DNA from: Perognathus longimembris pacificus
Lineage: Eukaryota; Chordata; Mammalia; Rodentia; Heteromyidae
Direction of reading: 5' to 3'
NCBI RefSeq assembly: GCF_023159225.1
Contig: NC_063168.1
Location: forward strand, 39,979,562 to 40,043,561
Length of the DNA stretch: 64,000 nt
Shown: positions 1 to 10,236 of the stretch, in pieces
How positions within the stretch are numbered: the stretch's first letter is position 1
Layout: the number at the start of each line of letters is the position of its first letter
The notes under the pieces: generated by a model
Told to the model about the DNA's origin: nothing
The model's database searches: none
What the model saw: only the letters and a program-made list of their open reading frames with translations
Translations under genes and position numbers: made by a program

Positions 1-121
1 AAATGGCCAGAAGCGGCGCTGTGGCTCAAGTGGCGGAGTGCTAGCCTTGAGCGGGAAGAAGCCAGGGACAGTGCTCAGGCCCTGAGTCCAAGGCCCAGGA
101 CTGGCCAAAAAAAAAAAAAAA
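1..121 (+). mobile_element. Geo SINE monomer cut by the window edge
   Basis: The Geo half of an IDL-Geo SINE: the GTGGCTCAAGTGG block, the AGCGGGAAGAAGCC block, the 'gactggcc' end and a poly(A) tail are all present. The ID half presumably lies just outside the window. The GCGGGAAG variant marks the CpG-retaining, probably youngest subfamily. Confidence 0.85.
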
Positions 122-1805
122 AGGAAAATGGTCAGTTAAACTAAACATTGGGCCTAAGAGGAGTGAAAAAGAGGTTTCCACAACAGGCTGAGGGAGACCA
201 GCTATTCTGAGCAGCATTTTTGTAATAAACATCAAGCAGTGTGGAAGTTGCTATCTCTAAATTTAGTTAGTTACAAACCTATTTGTTTTTGGAATTCAAA
301 AAAATAAGCACCTGATTCAGTAGTTTCTTAGTTCTCCTCTCTTGGAGGAAGCTAAAAGAGGCAGTGGCTCCTGTGGAAAACAGGCGGTGACTAGCAGGAT
401 AGAAGAGCAAGGGAAGTGAGGGCTCAACAGGGAACCCAGGATCCTGCCCTCTGCAGCTGCAGGGGTTGAATCTCTGCAGGGAAGCTCAGTCTTTTTTGGA
501 AGGTCACCAGATATCCCTCCCAGCAAACTGTCCCAGGGTTTGCTGGAAAGTACTCTAGCTATTTGGGGCCCCCGTTTCCTTGTCTGTAAGGACTGGACTG
601 AACAGTGTCTCTCAGCCCTGGACCACCACAAGCACCAGGACTTATACCATACTGGTATGACAGGGTGACTATCAGGATATTTCAAACATGCAGCCAAAGG
701 CTGAGAACTACTACTCAGCTGGAGCTCCACAGACAAAAATCTCCCTACACCCCAAATGCCAATGAAATCCTCTGCTCCATCCCCAATTAGCAATCTAGAT
801 GGGGATGGAAAAACTATGCTCATCACTGAATAGAACCGGACTCTCCAGCAGCCCGGGCCTGAGACTACTGAGTACATGCTTGCAAGCGTACATAAGTGAT
901 CTAGAAGCTGCTAGTAAACTCTAGAATCTGGACACTAGTTGGAGATTTTTTCCCCCTCTGTTGCTTGAAGCATGAGACTTACAATAAGCTATCTTAAATA
1001 TAAGATGTATAGCTGTTTAAAATAAGCCTCTGGTCAGCAAATTTAACTATCTGCATTGCATTAAAAAAACTGCCCCAAACATTCTTTCATTCCCTTACTT
1101 TTAGCAGATTATAGACTGCAGGAAAACAACAAACAAATCCTTAGAAATAAACAATGAACATAACAAAAGTGGAAAGGATTATAATACCAAGATGCCAAAA
1201 ATACTGATTACATTTCAATTACCATTTGCAATTTCATCTGGAAAACATATCCTCTACTGGAAAGTTCCCAGTGTAACAGCTGCATTGCCTTTTCAACTTT
1301 CACAAACACTGGAAAAGCTAGCCAAAATTGCACTGGCTGCCATCCAAGCTTTTATTATTATGTACTATTAGTTCCTAGTGAGAAATGGGGCCTACAGGAA
1401 GGGGAAAAGCCAAGTAAGAACAGGGGCTTTGTAATCTTGTGCAGATGGGAAGGTTTCTGTATCTGCCAGAAAATGCCTTCCATATTACTTCTATTACCTG
1501 CAGCCTTTATTAATTTAATTAGATAATTGCAGAGGTTGTGTTTTTTAGGACAACATTTAGAGACTTAACTGTGAAACAATTTTTCTTATGTCAGTTGTTG
1601 GGCCATGCTAACATTTTAATATTTTGCAGCTGTAGAAGCAAACTGGTTTGAGTCTTTCTCTCCTTCTCCACCTTAATTTATCAAATGCTGAAAGCAAACC
1701 AAACAGGCAAATAACCAGTCACCTTCTGTCGTCAGACCAATTATAGTTCAAAAGCCTCTCCCTTTTGGTAATTCATGAATTTTTTTTCTTTTCTTCTTCA
1801 TCATT
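122..1805. other. No gene seen; unique sequence
   Basis: No exon or RNA gene could be supported. A stretch near 600-700 looks like a decayed ancient interspersed repeat. Around 1,500-1,545 there is an AT-rich cluster of TAAT/ATTA sites (ttaatttaattagataattg) that could be a homeodomain-type regulatory site, but nothing else supports this. Confidence 0.5.
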
Positions 1806-2005
1806 TTTTTGGGGGGGATATCATCTTTGGGTTTGAAGTCAGAGCCCTTTTTGCTCTAGGTTAGTGCTCTACACTACTTGATACAACAGCTCCACTTCTG
1901 GCTTTTGGGTTATTGGAGATAAAAAGAGTCTTGCAAACTTTCCTGCTTGGGCTTCAAACCATGATCCTCAAATCTTAGCCTGCTGAGTAGCTACAACTAC
2001 AGAGC
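1806..2005 (-). mobile_element. B1-Geo dimeric SINE, old
   Basis: Read on the minus strand, it has a B1-like left half ending in a decayed 'ctccaattaac'-type linker, followed by a degraded Geo half. On the plus strand this appears as a Geo-complement (accacttgatacaacagctcc), 'ggagataaaaagagtcttgc' and 'ctgagtagctacaac'. It is heavily diverged and directly abuts an opposite-facing copy. Confidence 0.65.
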
Positions 2006-2015
2006 TATCAAGTGA

Positions 2016-2240
2016 GTACTGGTGGCTCACGCCTGTAATCCTACTCAGCCGGCTGAGATCTGAGGATGGAGGTTTAAAGCTAGCTAAAAGTCCACACAAC
2101 TCTTCCCTTCACTTAACCAGCATATGGCCAGAAGTAGTGGTGTGGCTTAAGTGGCTGAGTGCCAGCCCTGAATGAAAAACTCAAGCAAGAGGATGAATTC
2201 TTCAGTTCAAATCCCAGTGCCAGCACAAACACCAAAAACA
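2016..2240 (+). mobile_element. B1-Geo dimeric SINE
   Basis: A B1-like left half (ggtggctcacgcctgtaatc, ggctgagatctgaggat) is followed by 'cacttaaccagc' and a diverged Geo half ending in 'agttcaaatcccagtgccag'. It faces away from the copy just upstream, giving a head-to-head SINE pair. Confidence 0.75.
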
Positions 2241-2699
2241 TTATATAAACTAAATGAAGCTTGTATGACCTTAAGTACAGACTTTTCAACCTTATGAACC
2301 AATAAAATTAAACTGAAATAGAGGGCCAATATGATTTTTCCAACTTTTATTTAAGGAGTAAAGATTAAAACACACACAAAAACTAACATTCCCATTATTT
2401 TATAAAGAGGAGCCAAAATAGGCAAAGGATCAACATCATCATCTGGGAATTCAAAGACCCAATCCCTTCCAGAAGTGAAATGTAATCAGTATTTTTGGCA
2501 TCTCAGTATTATAATCCTTTTTGACTTTTGTTATGTTAGTTGTTCATTTCTTGGTTTGTGTTTTTCTGTGATCTACCCAAGACTTTTGCAGAAAGTCAAG
2601 ATGTACCCGATGCCACAGGTACAAAAGAGAAAGTAGGAGCTCAGGATCAGAGGGAATCCATTCAAGGTCAAAGAGGTGAAAGATAGTGGGATTAGGATT

Positions 2700-2885
2700 T
2701 GCACCCAAGTGGTCTGTCCAACCAATGTGGTCTAATGTGGTCATCAGATGCCATGTGTGGGTATTCAAATGTAAGTAAAATTAAATAAAAATTTAAAATG
2801 TAGCTCCTCAATCTCACCAGCCATATGTTCTCAGAAGCCACATGTGGCCCATGGTGGCCATACTAAACAGCATGGATCACCCATA
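2700..2885. repeat. Ancient interspersed repeat (MER-type), family not fixed
   Basis: The region carries the sequence style of an old mammalian MER repeat: an A/T-rich 'aaattaaataaaaattta' core flanked by 'ccacatgtggccca' and 'ggccatactaaacag'. I recognise the pattern but cannot name the family without a library search. Confidence 0.35.
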
Positions 2886-3637
2886 TTCAAGCATCTCAGA
2901 TACACTGGAAGCACTGTTTCACTTGCAAGTCACTTTCTTACTGCCTCTTGATCAGGATTTTGGTCCAGATTCTCAAGTTCCATCGCCATGTTGCTTCCCA
3001 ACCTTAGGAAGCTTAGCACAATAGGTAGGGTTTTCCAAGTGGGATTCTCTAACACGTAGTCTTTAAGCCAAAATTATACAAACAAGCCAACTGCAGCTTG
3101 ATTCTTGGTGGACTTCCTCAACAAGAATGCCAACTAGAACATTTTTTCCATTGGTTTTTGCTACTCTTCTCTTGGCAGGATGTTCAGAGAATGTCCTCTG
3201 GCTGTGAAGTCATTAGCTTATACTTGTACCTGACCTGTTGTGCAGTGCTCAAGTCCTGTGTTTCTGAATTTCACAGTAGGGTTCAGCCAGAAGGTAGCCC
3301 TTCCCAAAATTTAGTTCCCCCAAATACCTGCAGATATTTTTCAAAACGTAGGAAGCACATCAAACATCTTTTTGTAACACAAGGAACAAAGGTTATAGGT
3401 GGTATCAAGGTGGCCTTTAAATTCAGTGGCTTGGAAAAGGATTCAGGGTGGGATGTCTTTGGAAGTTGTTAGTGAGGAGTTATCATTTCTGCAATTCTCA
3501 AACAAGTTAGTTACACCATTGAGGAAAAAGTGGCTGTTCAGCTACCTAAGTGACACATCAAGTCACTGCTTGATACAATACCCATATCTAAATGGCCAGC
3601 TTCTAATACTCAAAGGAGTGAGATTTAGGACAGGTAA
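2886..3637. other. No gene seen
   Basis: Short open frames of up to 124 codons occur here on the plus strand, but they show no splice context, no recognisable domain and no codon pattern. I treat the stretch as unique non-coding DNA. Confidence 0.45.
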
Positions 3638-3716
3638 AGAAGGAAGGGAAGGAAGGAGGGAGGGAGGAAGGGAGGGAGGGAGGGAGGGAGAGAGGGAAGG
3701 AAAGAAGGAAGGAAAA
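3638..3716 (+). repeat. (GGGA/GGAA)n purine microsatellite
   Basis: About 80 bp of uninterrupted purines, built of GGAA and GGGA units, lie just upstream of a young IDL-Geo copy. The open frames across it are low-complexity artefacts. Confidence 0.95.
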
Positions 3717-3754
3717 ATGCTGGAATGAAGGAACAAGTTAATAAAGTGAGGAGT

Positions 3755-3981
3755 GGGGCTGGGGATATAGCCTAGTGGCATGAGTGCCTGCCTCGGATAC
3801 ACGAGGCCCTAGGTTCGATTCCCTAGCACCACATATACAGAAAACGGCCAGAAGCGGCGCTGTGGCTCAAGTGGCAGAGTGCTGGCCTTGAGCGGGAAGA
3901 AGCCAGGGACAGTGCTTAGGCCCTGAGTCCAAGGCCCAGGACTGGCCAAAAAAAAAAAAAAAATAAATAAATAAATAAATA
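3755..3981 (+). mobile_element. IDL-Geo SINE, young, 15-bp perfect TSD
   Basis: The full dimer runs from the ID half (ggggctggggatatagcc, B box ggttcgattcc) through the Geo half (GCGGGAAG variant) to a poly(A)/(AAAT)n tail. The TSD aataaagtgaggagt is exact at 3740-3754 and 3982-3996. CpGs are preserved in 'ggatacacgaggcc' and 'gaagcggcgct', which suggests a recent insertion. Confidence 0.95.
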
Positions 3982-3996
3982 AATAAAGTGAGGAGT

Positions 3997-4649
3997 GACA
4001 AGGGAGTGAGAGAGAAAGGCCAGTGATCACTTTAACAGCAAAATATTAAAGTATTTATCACTAGGTGGTAGGATTTGATATTTTCTGTGGCTATGGGTTC
4101 TAGCTGCAAACCTGTTCCTGCACTTGTTAAACAGATATTATACTTTATTTATACCCCACCCACAAATAAGAATTCCTCCTCCTCCCCCATAATGTCTCCT
4201 AAGCCAGGAATTATTTTTTATGATGCTCTCACTGTACGGGACATCTCACTGGACAGATCATCTCACTGGATGGAACATCCCTTTAGGTGATCTGAGTGGA
4301 CACACATTCCATGGACCTAGAAATGACATTTATTTAGCATCAACTTGACAATGGAGGAAACCATGTGTGCTTGCTTCAGGGGTTTGAGGGGAAGGGGATG
4401 GCAAGACCAATACCAGTAACTCCTAGTGTGCACAGAGGTCAGATTCTCAGATTACACAATGTATTCTTATCTCTATTCATGAGTTCCTGAACAAATATTC
4501 CCATAAATATATGCTCAAATCTATTTTTAGAAGGGATATAGCATTCTATGAATATCTGTGGACTAATCACAAGTTATAGAGCTAAGTCTCTTGCAGAGTC
4601 CTTTATTAACAAGTAAATAAAAGAACATAGTTATGAATCTGAGTTGTAA
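3997..4649. other. No gene seen
   Basis: Unique AT-rich sequence. 'gatcatctcactggatgg' near 4258 partly repeats the preceding 'gacatctcactggacag', a short imperfect duplication of about 20 bp. No exon is supported. Confidence 0.45.
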
Positions 4650-4756
4650 TGGCCCACACTTATAATCATAGCACTTGGGAGAATAGGGCAGGAGGACTAT
4701 GAGTTTGAGACCAAAATGGGCTGTACAGTGAGACTATCTCAAAACTAAAAAAGGAA
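4650..4756 (+). mobile_element. B1-like SINE monomer
   Basis: A 7SL-derived pattern is visible: 'cacttataatcatagcactt', 'gggcaggaggactatgagttt' (shortened here) and 'gtgagactatctcaaaa'. No Geo half follows, so this is a monomeric B1/proto-B1 relative. Confidence 0.7.
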
Positions 4757-4947
4757 AAAATGGATATAATTTATTAAAATTTTATTGGTTGGCATAGTTT
4801 CTTAGTTTAGGTCACAGAAAACTAGCCTTGGCCTAGTGGACATTTTAACAAAATGAAGGGAAGGAGACCCTCCTTCCATTTAGTGACACAAATGTTCACT
4901 ACTCTCATTATTTCTGTGAGCATAATAATCATTACAACCCTCTCCAG

Positions 4948-5192
4948 TTTTTTAAATTTATTTTTTGTTGGTCATGGGACTTGAACTCAGGGCCTGGACA
5001 CTGTCCCTGGGCTCCTTTGCTCAAGGCTAGAATCTACTACTTTCAGTCACAGTGCCACTTCTGGTGTTGTGGTGGTTAATTGGAGATAAGGGTATCACAG
5101 ACTCTCCTGCCTGGGCTGGCGTTGAAGCACAATCCTCTGATCTCAGCCTCATGAGTAGTTAGGATTACAGGTGTGAGCTACCAGTACACAAC
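4948..5192 (-). mobile_element. B1-Geo dimeric SINE
   Basis: The complement shows a Geo half (ccacttctgg, gggcctggacactgtccc), the linker 'ggttaattggagataag' and a B1 half (gatctcagcctcatgagtag, attacaggtgtgagctacca). It is a moderately diverged full dimer. Confidence 0.85.
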
Positions 5193-5644
5193 TCCTTCTC
5201 TAAGACAAATTTCCAGAATAAAATGCCTACTGCCCTGCAGATATGTGCCCTGCCATCAGCATTGTTCTAGAGACTCTGTTTGTTATCAAACCCTCCTACT
5301 GGGCTCTTTAAGATCCCTGTAGGTCTCTAAAGTTAGAGCTCCTAGTTATTTTAATTTGCATGTCTCCTTACTAGCCATCATCATTCAAAAACATGTTTGC
5401 TATTATGGCTATTTGTACCTATTAACTTACTTCTGTCATGGGAATGACATTTCCTTTGAGAACAGAGTTCTCATTGGTAGTCTACTTTTGGTCAACTGAT
5501 GAATGAAAAAAAACTAATACTTGGTAACAAGACCACTATGTGTGCCTGTGTGCACTTCTAGAATGAGATTTCCTTCCCTCCCTTTAGCTAACATGTCTAC
5601 TAGAACAAGGCTATTGTTCTATAATATAAAATTTAAAACCATTT

Positions 5645-5878
5645 TTTTTCTTTTTGGCCTGGTAGTGGGGCGTGAACCCAGAGGCTTACACATTTGCTTA
5701 CCTTCTTTTGCTCAATCCTGGTGTTGCACCATTTGAGCTACAGCTCCACTTTTGGCTTTTTGGTGTTTAACTGGAGATAGGAGTCTTTCATATTAGTCTG
5801 CCTGGGCTGGTTGAACCAAAATCCTCACATCTCAGATGAGTTTAGGATTATATAGGCATGAGACACCAATGCCCAGTA
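5645..5878 (-). mobile_element. B1-Geo dimeric SINE
   Basis: Geo complement 'accatttgagctacagctcc', linker 'gtttaactggagatagg' and B1 complement 'ctgcctgggctgg' and 'gcatgagacacca' are all readable on the plus strand. An open frame at 5521-5736 runs into it and is not a gene. Confidence 0.8.
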
Positions 5879-6815
5879 AGAAATTATACTTTCTAATAAA
5901 AAATTTTAATATACTTACATTCTTTGATTAACTTGCTTGTTAATAAAGGAAAGTAATCTGTGTTCCAGAAATTTTAACAAGAAACAAAAGGGAGTTTGAT
6001 TCAATAATATGTAGACAACATATAATGTGGACAATTCAATTTGTATTTCAACATAAAACATGAGGAAGACTTGTGAAATACCAAGTAAGAAAATGTGTGT
6101 GTTACAATTTTATTTTGGTTTGAAAACATACACATGTGCAAAATAATACACATTGAAATGTCAAAAAAACATTTAGCACTAGGTGGTGAGACTGAAGACA
6201 ATTTAAATTTTCTTATTTTCCCCTACTATATCTTTCTTAGTTTCTTCTATAAAAAACACTTTACCTCTGCAATGAGAAACACTGAGTATTTATCCAGGTG
6301 GGAATTCCAATGTGGTGTGCAGTTTCCTGGACACAGCAGAGCTGCCTGGCAAGACAGAGCCCTCTTGGATAACAAGGTTCTCCCTGACAGGGACATTCTT
6401 TGGATAGATTTGGGGCGGGGGTGGGGGGGTGGTAGTGGCATCTTAGCATTCATACTGCTAAGCTGCTAGTCTATCCCTGTCTGTTCTGATACATAGCACA
6501 TTGTGAGCATATAAAGTATACAACATTTGACCTTTATCTATATCAGCAAAACCATCACCACAATCAACAAAATGAGCAGGGGAGGTGCAGCAGTCCAAAA
6601 CTATTATTCTAACTACTTGGAAGGCAGAGATCAGGGGGATCAAGACGAAGAGGACAGACCAAGACACTGCATTTCAACCAATGGCTGGGTACAGCAGCAC
6701 ACACCCAGTATTTCAGCTATCTGGGAGGCCCACTGGTGAATGAAGTGGCACAGAAAAGCACAAGGAGGAAGGCTGTAGCCCAAGATGGCCCTTGAAAATG
6801 ACCAAGGCCAAAAGA
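5879..6815. other. No gene seen
   Basis: A/T-rich sequence with a short G run at about 6,413-6,430. At 6,690-6,735, 'gctgggtacagcagcacaca' and 'agctatctgggaggc' resemble a decayed B1 start. Nothing else was recognised. Confidence 0.4.
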
Positions 6816-6893
6816 GGAAGGAAGGAAGGAAGGAAGGAAGGAAGGAAGGAAGGAACGAAGGAAGGAACGAAGGAAGGAACGAAGGAAGGAAAG
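6816..6893 (+). repeat. (GGAA)n microsatellite with a GAAC variant unit
   Basis: A GGAA array whose second half carries C substitutions at regular 12-bp spacing (ggaacgaaggaa, about three times). The higher-order unit has evidently begun to expand. Confidence 0.95.
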
Positions 6894-6904
6894 AAATGAG
6901 CATA

Positions 6905-7345
6905 CCAATCACTCTACAAAACTTCCCTATGTCCCTTATGGTTCATTTCTCCTAGCTTCTGTCCTTCTCTTCACCCACACTCAACAGAACCATTGATCTG
7001 CTTTACAGATTCATATACATTTTACATATGAGTGAGATAATGCAATCTAAACTCTTTTTTGGCTATGTCTCTCAGCATAATCATTTTTAGATTCAGCAAT
7101 GTGACCTCATATAGCAACAGTTTGTTCCTTTTATTGCTGGGTACTATTCCAATATAACCAGAACAGTTTAGCTATGCATTTATGATGGTACATTTGTGTG
7201 GTTTCCAGGTTTGAGATGCAAATATAAAGCTGCATTTGTGTTTGTGTGCAGGGTTTTGTGCAGATACAACTTTTCATGTGTATACATGCTTTCATTTCCT
7301 TCTTAGGTGTTCCAGATAAGTATTCAGAAATGGAAAGATGAGTCC
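6905..7345 (-). mobile_element. Ancient L1 fragment, ORF2 C-terminal region
   Basis: The plus strand resembles the complement of the L1 region near the ORF2 end: 'tattgctgggtactattcc', 'ggtttccaggtttgagatgc', 'aaagctgcatttgtg' and 'catgctttcatttccttctta'. Compare 'ttgtttccatattttggcta' in the younger L1 at about 40.87 kb. Many indels show it to be old and non-functional. Confidence 0.6.
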
Positions 7346-7382
7346 TAGCACTGGTTATACCTCAATTAAGAAACTGCATTGT

Positions 7383-7588
7383 GGGGCTGGGAATGTGGCT
7401 TAGTTGTAGAGTGCTTGCCTAGCATGCATGAAGCCCTGGGTTTGATTCCTCAGTACCACATAAACAGAAAAGGCCGGAAGTGGTGCTGTGGCTCAAGTGG
7501 TAGAGTGCTAGCCTTGAGCAAAAAGAAGCTCAGGGCCAGTGCCCAGGCTCTGAGTTCAAGCCCCAGGACTGGCCAAAAAAACAACAAC
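7383..7588 (+). mobile_element. IDL-Geo SINE
   Basis: ID half (ggggctgggaatgtggctta, cctagcatgcatgaagcc) plus Geo half (gagcaaaaagaagctcaggg), ending in an A/C-rich tail. A short TSD aactgcatt occurs at 7372-7380 and 7589-7597. The GAGCAAAAAG variant places it in the older subfamily. Confidence 0.92.
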
Positions 7589-7597
7589 AACTGCATT

Positions 7598-9129
7598 ATA
7601 GGACAGTCTACAGTTTTGTTTCTTTGTAAAAAAACAGAACAAAACAACAACAATGAATAGACAAATACTTAACTACATCAAAGGAATGGCCTCTTCAAGG
7701 ATATGGGATGGTGAGCCATTTTTTAATGTACAATCACCTAAAATTCAAAAACCTGTTCTTTGCATTTGTAATGCTGTGACTGAGTCAGGCCTGTATTAAT
7801 GAGTTCTATAAAATCTTGTACTATATTCTGTGCAGTGCCCCAGGATGTGGATGGCACCATTAATCACGTCTTTCTTTGTAATTCTCTACAGTGAGGTTGT
7901 GATTTGATCAGCCTCCTGAAGAATCCTTTCTTTGTGTTCCAACTAAAGAAAGCAACCCACTCGTGACTTTGGGGAAGGTCTATAAACTTTCTCAGTCCTT
8001 CATAGCCATTCCAACATCACAATTAGATGTAAGGCTTTAAAAGTCTCCCGTTTAGGGCACTATTCAACAACAAATATAACATGTGCTATGGATAGGAAAG
8101 TAATTCAGATGCAAATGTATATATTGGCATATAAGTCTTGCAACTTCTCCTCCAACTTTAACCTAGTTAAATTTAAAGCATATAAAAGCATACAGTTTAT
8201 AAATTTTATATACATATATATTACATATACATATGTGAAAGCAATCCAGAACATAGAGAAAATTATAGGAAATTTGAAAACATCAACATGTCTCTTTGGT
8301 TCTATCTAAACTTTAAAGGGTTGAACTTTCTGGTAAGTACTATACTCAATATTCTGTAGACAAATTAAACTACACGATATGTACAATTTTCTAAACACAG
8401 TTTTAGAAGAATGTAAGTATAATAGTATCCTAGAGCTCAACAGAGTCTGATAGCTTTTATTATTTCTATTAAATTTTCTGGTCTAGTTTCTATAAGTCAA
8501 TAAAGTTTATTTTTATACCACATGAAAAGAAAGGAAATCCACCCAGTAGTCAATTACATTTCTACTGTAGGCTAGGGATATCCTGACTTGAGACAGAAGA
8601 CAGGTGTCCATGTCTCCTTATCCTGAAGACTGCTACTATTTACATAAATGTGGCAGAGCAAAACCTTTTAAAAAACACAAAACAAATTGCATATAAAATG
8701 TTATTCTGTTGAAATCTGAAGTCATCTACCACAGTCATAAGTCAGCTAGTACAAAGGGCAGGAAGTGGGTCAGACACCTCAATGAAATCACACAAACCAC
8801 ACTGCCTTTAAAACATGTGTCAAGTTGATCCTTAGACCCAACAATTTCCCTGAGGAATCTAAGGAGAAATGTGAGTTCAGATAAAAATGTATATGTAATG
8901 ATGCTCACCACTGTACCTTTAGTAGAAAAAAATGAAGCAACCTGTGTCCAGTAATAAGGACTGCACACTTCATCTAGTTGTGAAAGGTGGTTTAAAACAT
9001 TTTTCTTAATATATTCAACTCCTGATGTAACAAAAACAAGCACAATTACACAAAAACACAAAGATGTTAAAGTGCATGAGAATATATATGCTAATCCTCA
9101 AGTGCAAGTAAACCAGATCAGAAAAAATA
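7598..9129. other. No gene seen
   Basis: About 1.5 kb of AT-rich DNA with no SINE. The minus-strand open frame of 108 codons at 8,735-9,061 has no recognisable domain or splice context. A short TATATACATA stretch lies at about 8,205-8,235. Confidence 0.45.
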
Positions 9130-9318
9130 ACAGCCAGGTGCAGGTGGCTCATGCCTGTTATCCTAGCTACTCATGAGGTTAAGATCTGAGGCTGAGATCA
9201 CAGCCAATCAGGAAAAGTTCCTGAGACTCATCTCCAATTAACCAGTCAAAAAAAAAAAAAAGAGCCAGAAGTAGAGGTGTAGCTCAAGTGGAAGAGCACC
9301 TGCCTCCAATGGAAAAAA
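9130..9318 (+). mobile_element. B1-Geo SINE with truncated Geo half
   Basis: B1 half (ccaggtgcaggtggctcatg), 'ctccaattaaccagtc' linker, a poly(A) stretch, then only the first part of Geo (gccagaagtagaggtgtagc). The Geo half stops at 'gcctccaatgg' and an A/C-rich tail follows. Confidence 0.82.
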
Positions 9319-9352
9319 AACAACAACAAAACAACACAACAAAAATCGCTAA

Positions 9353-9556
9353 GGGTCTGGGAATATGGCCTAGTGGTAAAGTGCTTGCCTCGTATACATG
9401 AAGGCCTGGGTTTGATTCCTCAGTACCACATATATAGAAAAAACCAGAAGTGGAGTTGTGGCTCAAGTGGCAGAGTGCTAGCCTTGAGCAAAAAGAAGCC
9501 AGGGACAGTGCTCAGGCCCTGAGTTCAAGCCCCAGGACTGGCAAAAACAAAAACAA
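9353..9556 (+). mobile_element. IDL-Geo SINE
   Basis: Full dimer inserted in the A/C-rich tail of the preceding SINE. An imperfect TSD (aatcgctaa / aactgctaa) flanks it. Geo uses the GAGCAAAAAG variant. Confidence 0.9.
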
Positions 9557-9604
9557 AAAACTGCTAAGTGATAACATGAAGCACCGAGTTCAAGTCTCCC
9601 CAGT

Positions 9605-9665
9605 ACTGGCATGTGTGCACAAGCACATGTGCGCGTGCACACACACGCACACATGCACGCACAGA
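9605..9665. repeat. (CA)/(TGCACA) alternating purine-pyrimidine tract
   Basis: An imperfect run of CA, TG and CG dinucleotides follows directly on an IDL-Geo copy; alternation of this kind can adopt Z-DNA. Confidence 0.85.
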
Positions 9666-9889
9666 TCTATTTATAGAGTCTTCAAAACTTCTCCAGCTTC
9701 TGCATCAATTACCTGAAGAAAACAGCAGATTCTTGGGGGTGGCTCTATGAGATCAGCATAAGCAGCAAATGCTGAGGTAATCTTATATTCTAATGAGAAC
9801 ACGGAAAAGATTAAACGAATTTTAGGCTTGTGTAAGCTTTGTATATGTCCTCTCTTTGATCCAGAAAAATCCAACTGATAAAAGCTATG

Positions 9890-9966
9890 ATTAGGGACTG
9901 TGGAAAGCACTTGTCTAGTATGCATGAGACCTGGGGTTGAATCCCCACCACTATGAAAATAAAAAC
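9890..9966 (+). mobile_element. ID-type monomer
   Basis: The stretch resembles an ID monomer without Geo: 'ggaaagcacttgtctagtat', 'gcatgagacctggggttgaa' and 'tccccaccactatg'. The B box is readable, the 5' end is eroded. Confidence 0.6.
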
Positions 9967-10003
9967 CATAATGAAAAGAATCATTTCCAAGTAAAGGACA
10001 TTT

Positions 10004-10213
10004 GGGGCTGGGGATATGGCCTAGTGGCAAGAGTGCTTGCCCCGTATACATGAGGCCCTGGGTTCAATTCCCCAGCACCACATATATAGAAAATGGCCAG
10101 AAGTGGCGCTGTGACTCAAGTGGCAGAGTGCTAGCCTTGAGCAAAAAGAAGCCAGGGACAGTGCTCAGGCCCTGAGTCCAAGCCCCAGGACTGGCCAAAA
10201 AAAAAAAAAAAAG
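10004..10213 (+). mobile_element. IDL-Geo SINE, 17-bp perfect TSD
   Basis: Complete ID and Geo halves with a poly(A) tail. The TSD ccaagtaaaggacattt is exact at 9987-10003 and 10220-10236. A few extra bases (gcttgcc) separate the poly(A) from the downstream TSD, an untemplated or rearranged end. Confidence 0.95.
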
Positions 10214-10236
10214 CTTGCCCCAAGTAAAGGACATTT

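Noticed and set aside
7379..7660. Small frames reading through IDL-Geo copies (also at 16,636, 18,221, 26,297 and elsewhere)
   Set aside because: The same peptide-like strings recur in every SINE copy because the DNA repeats. They are not genes.
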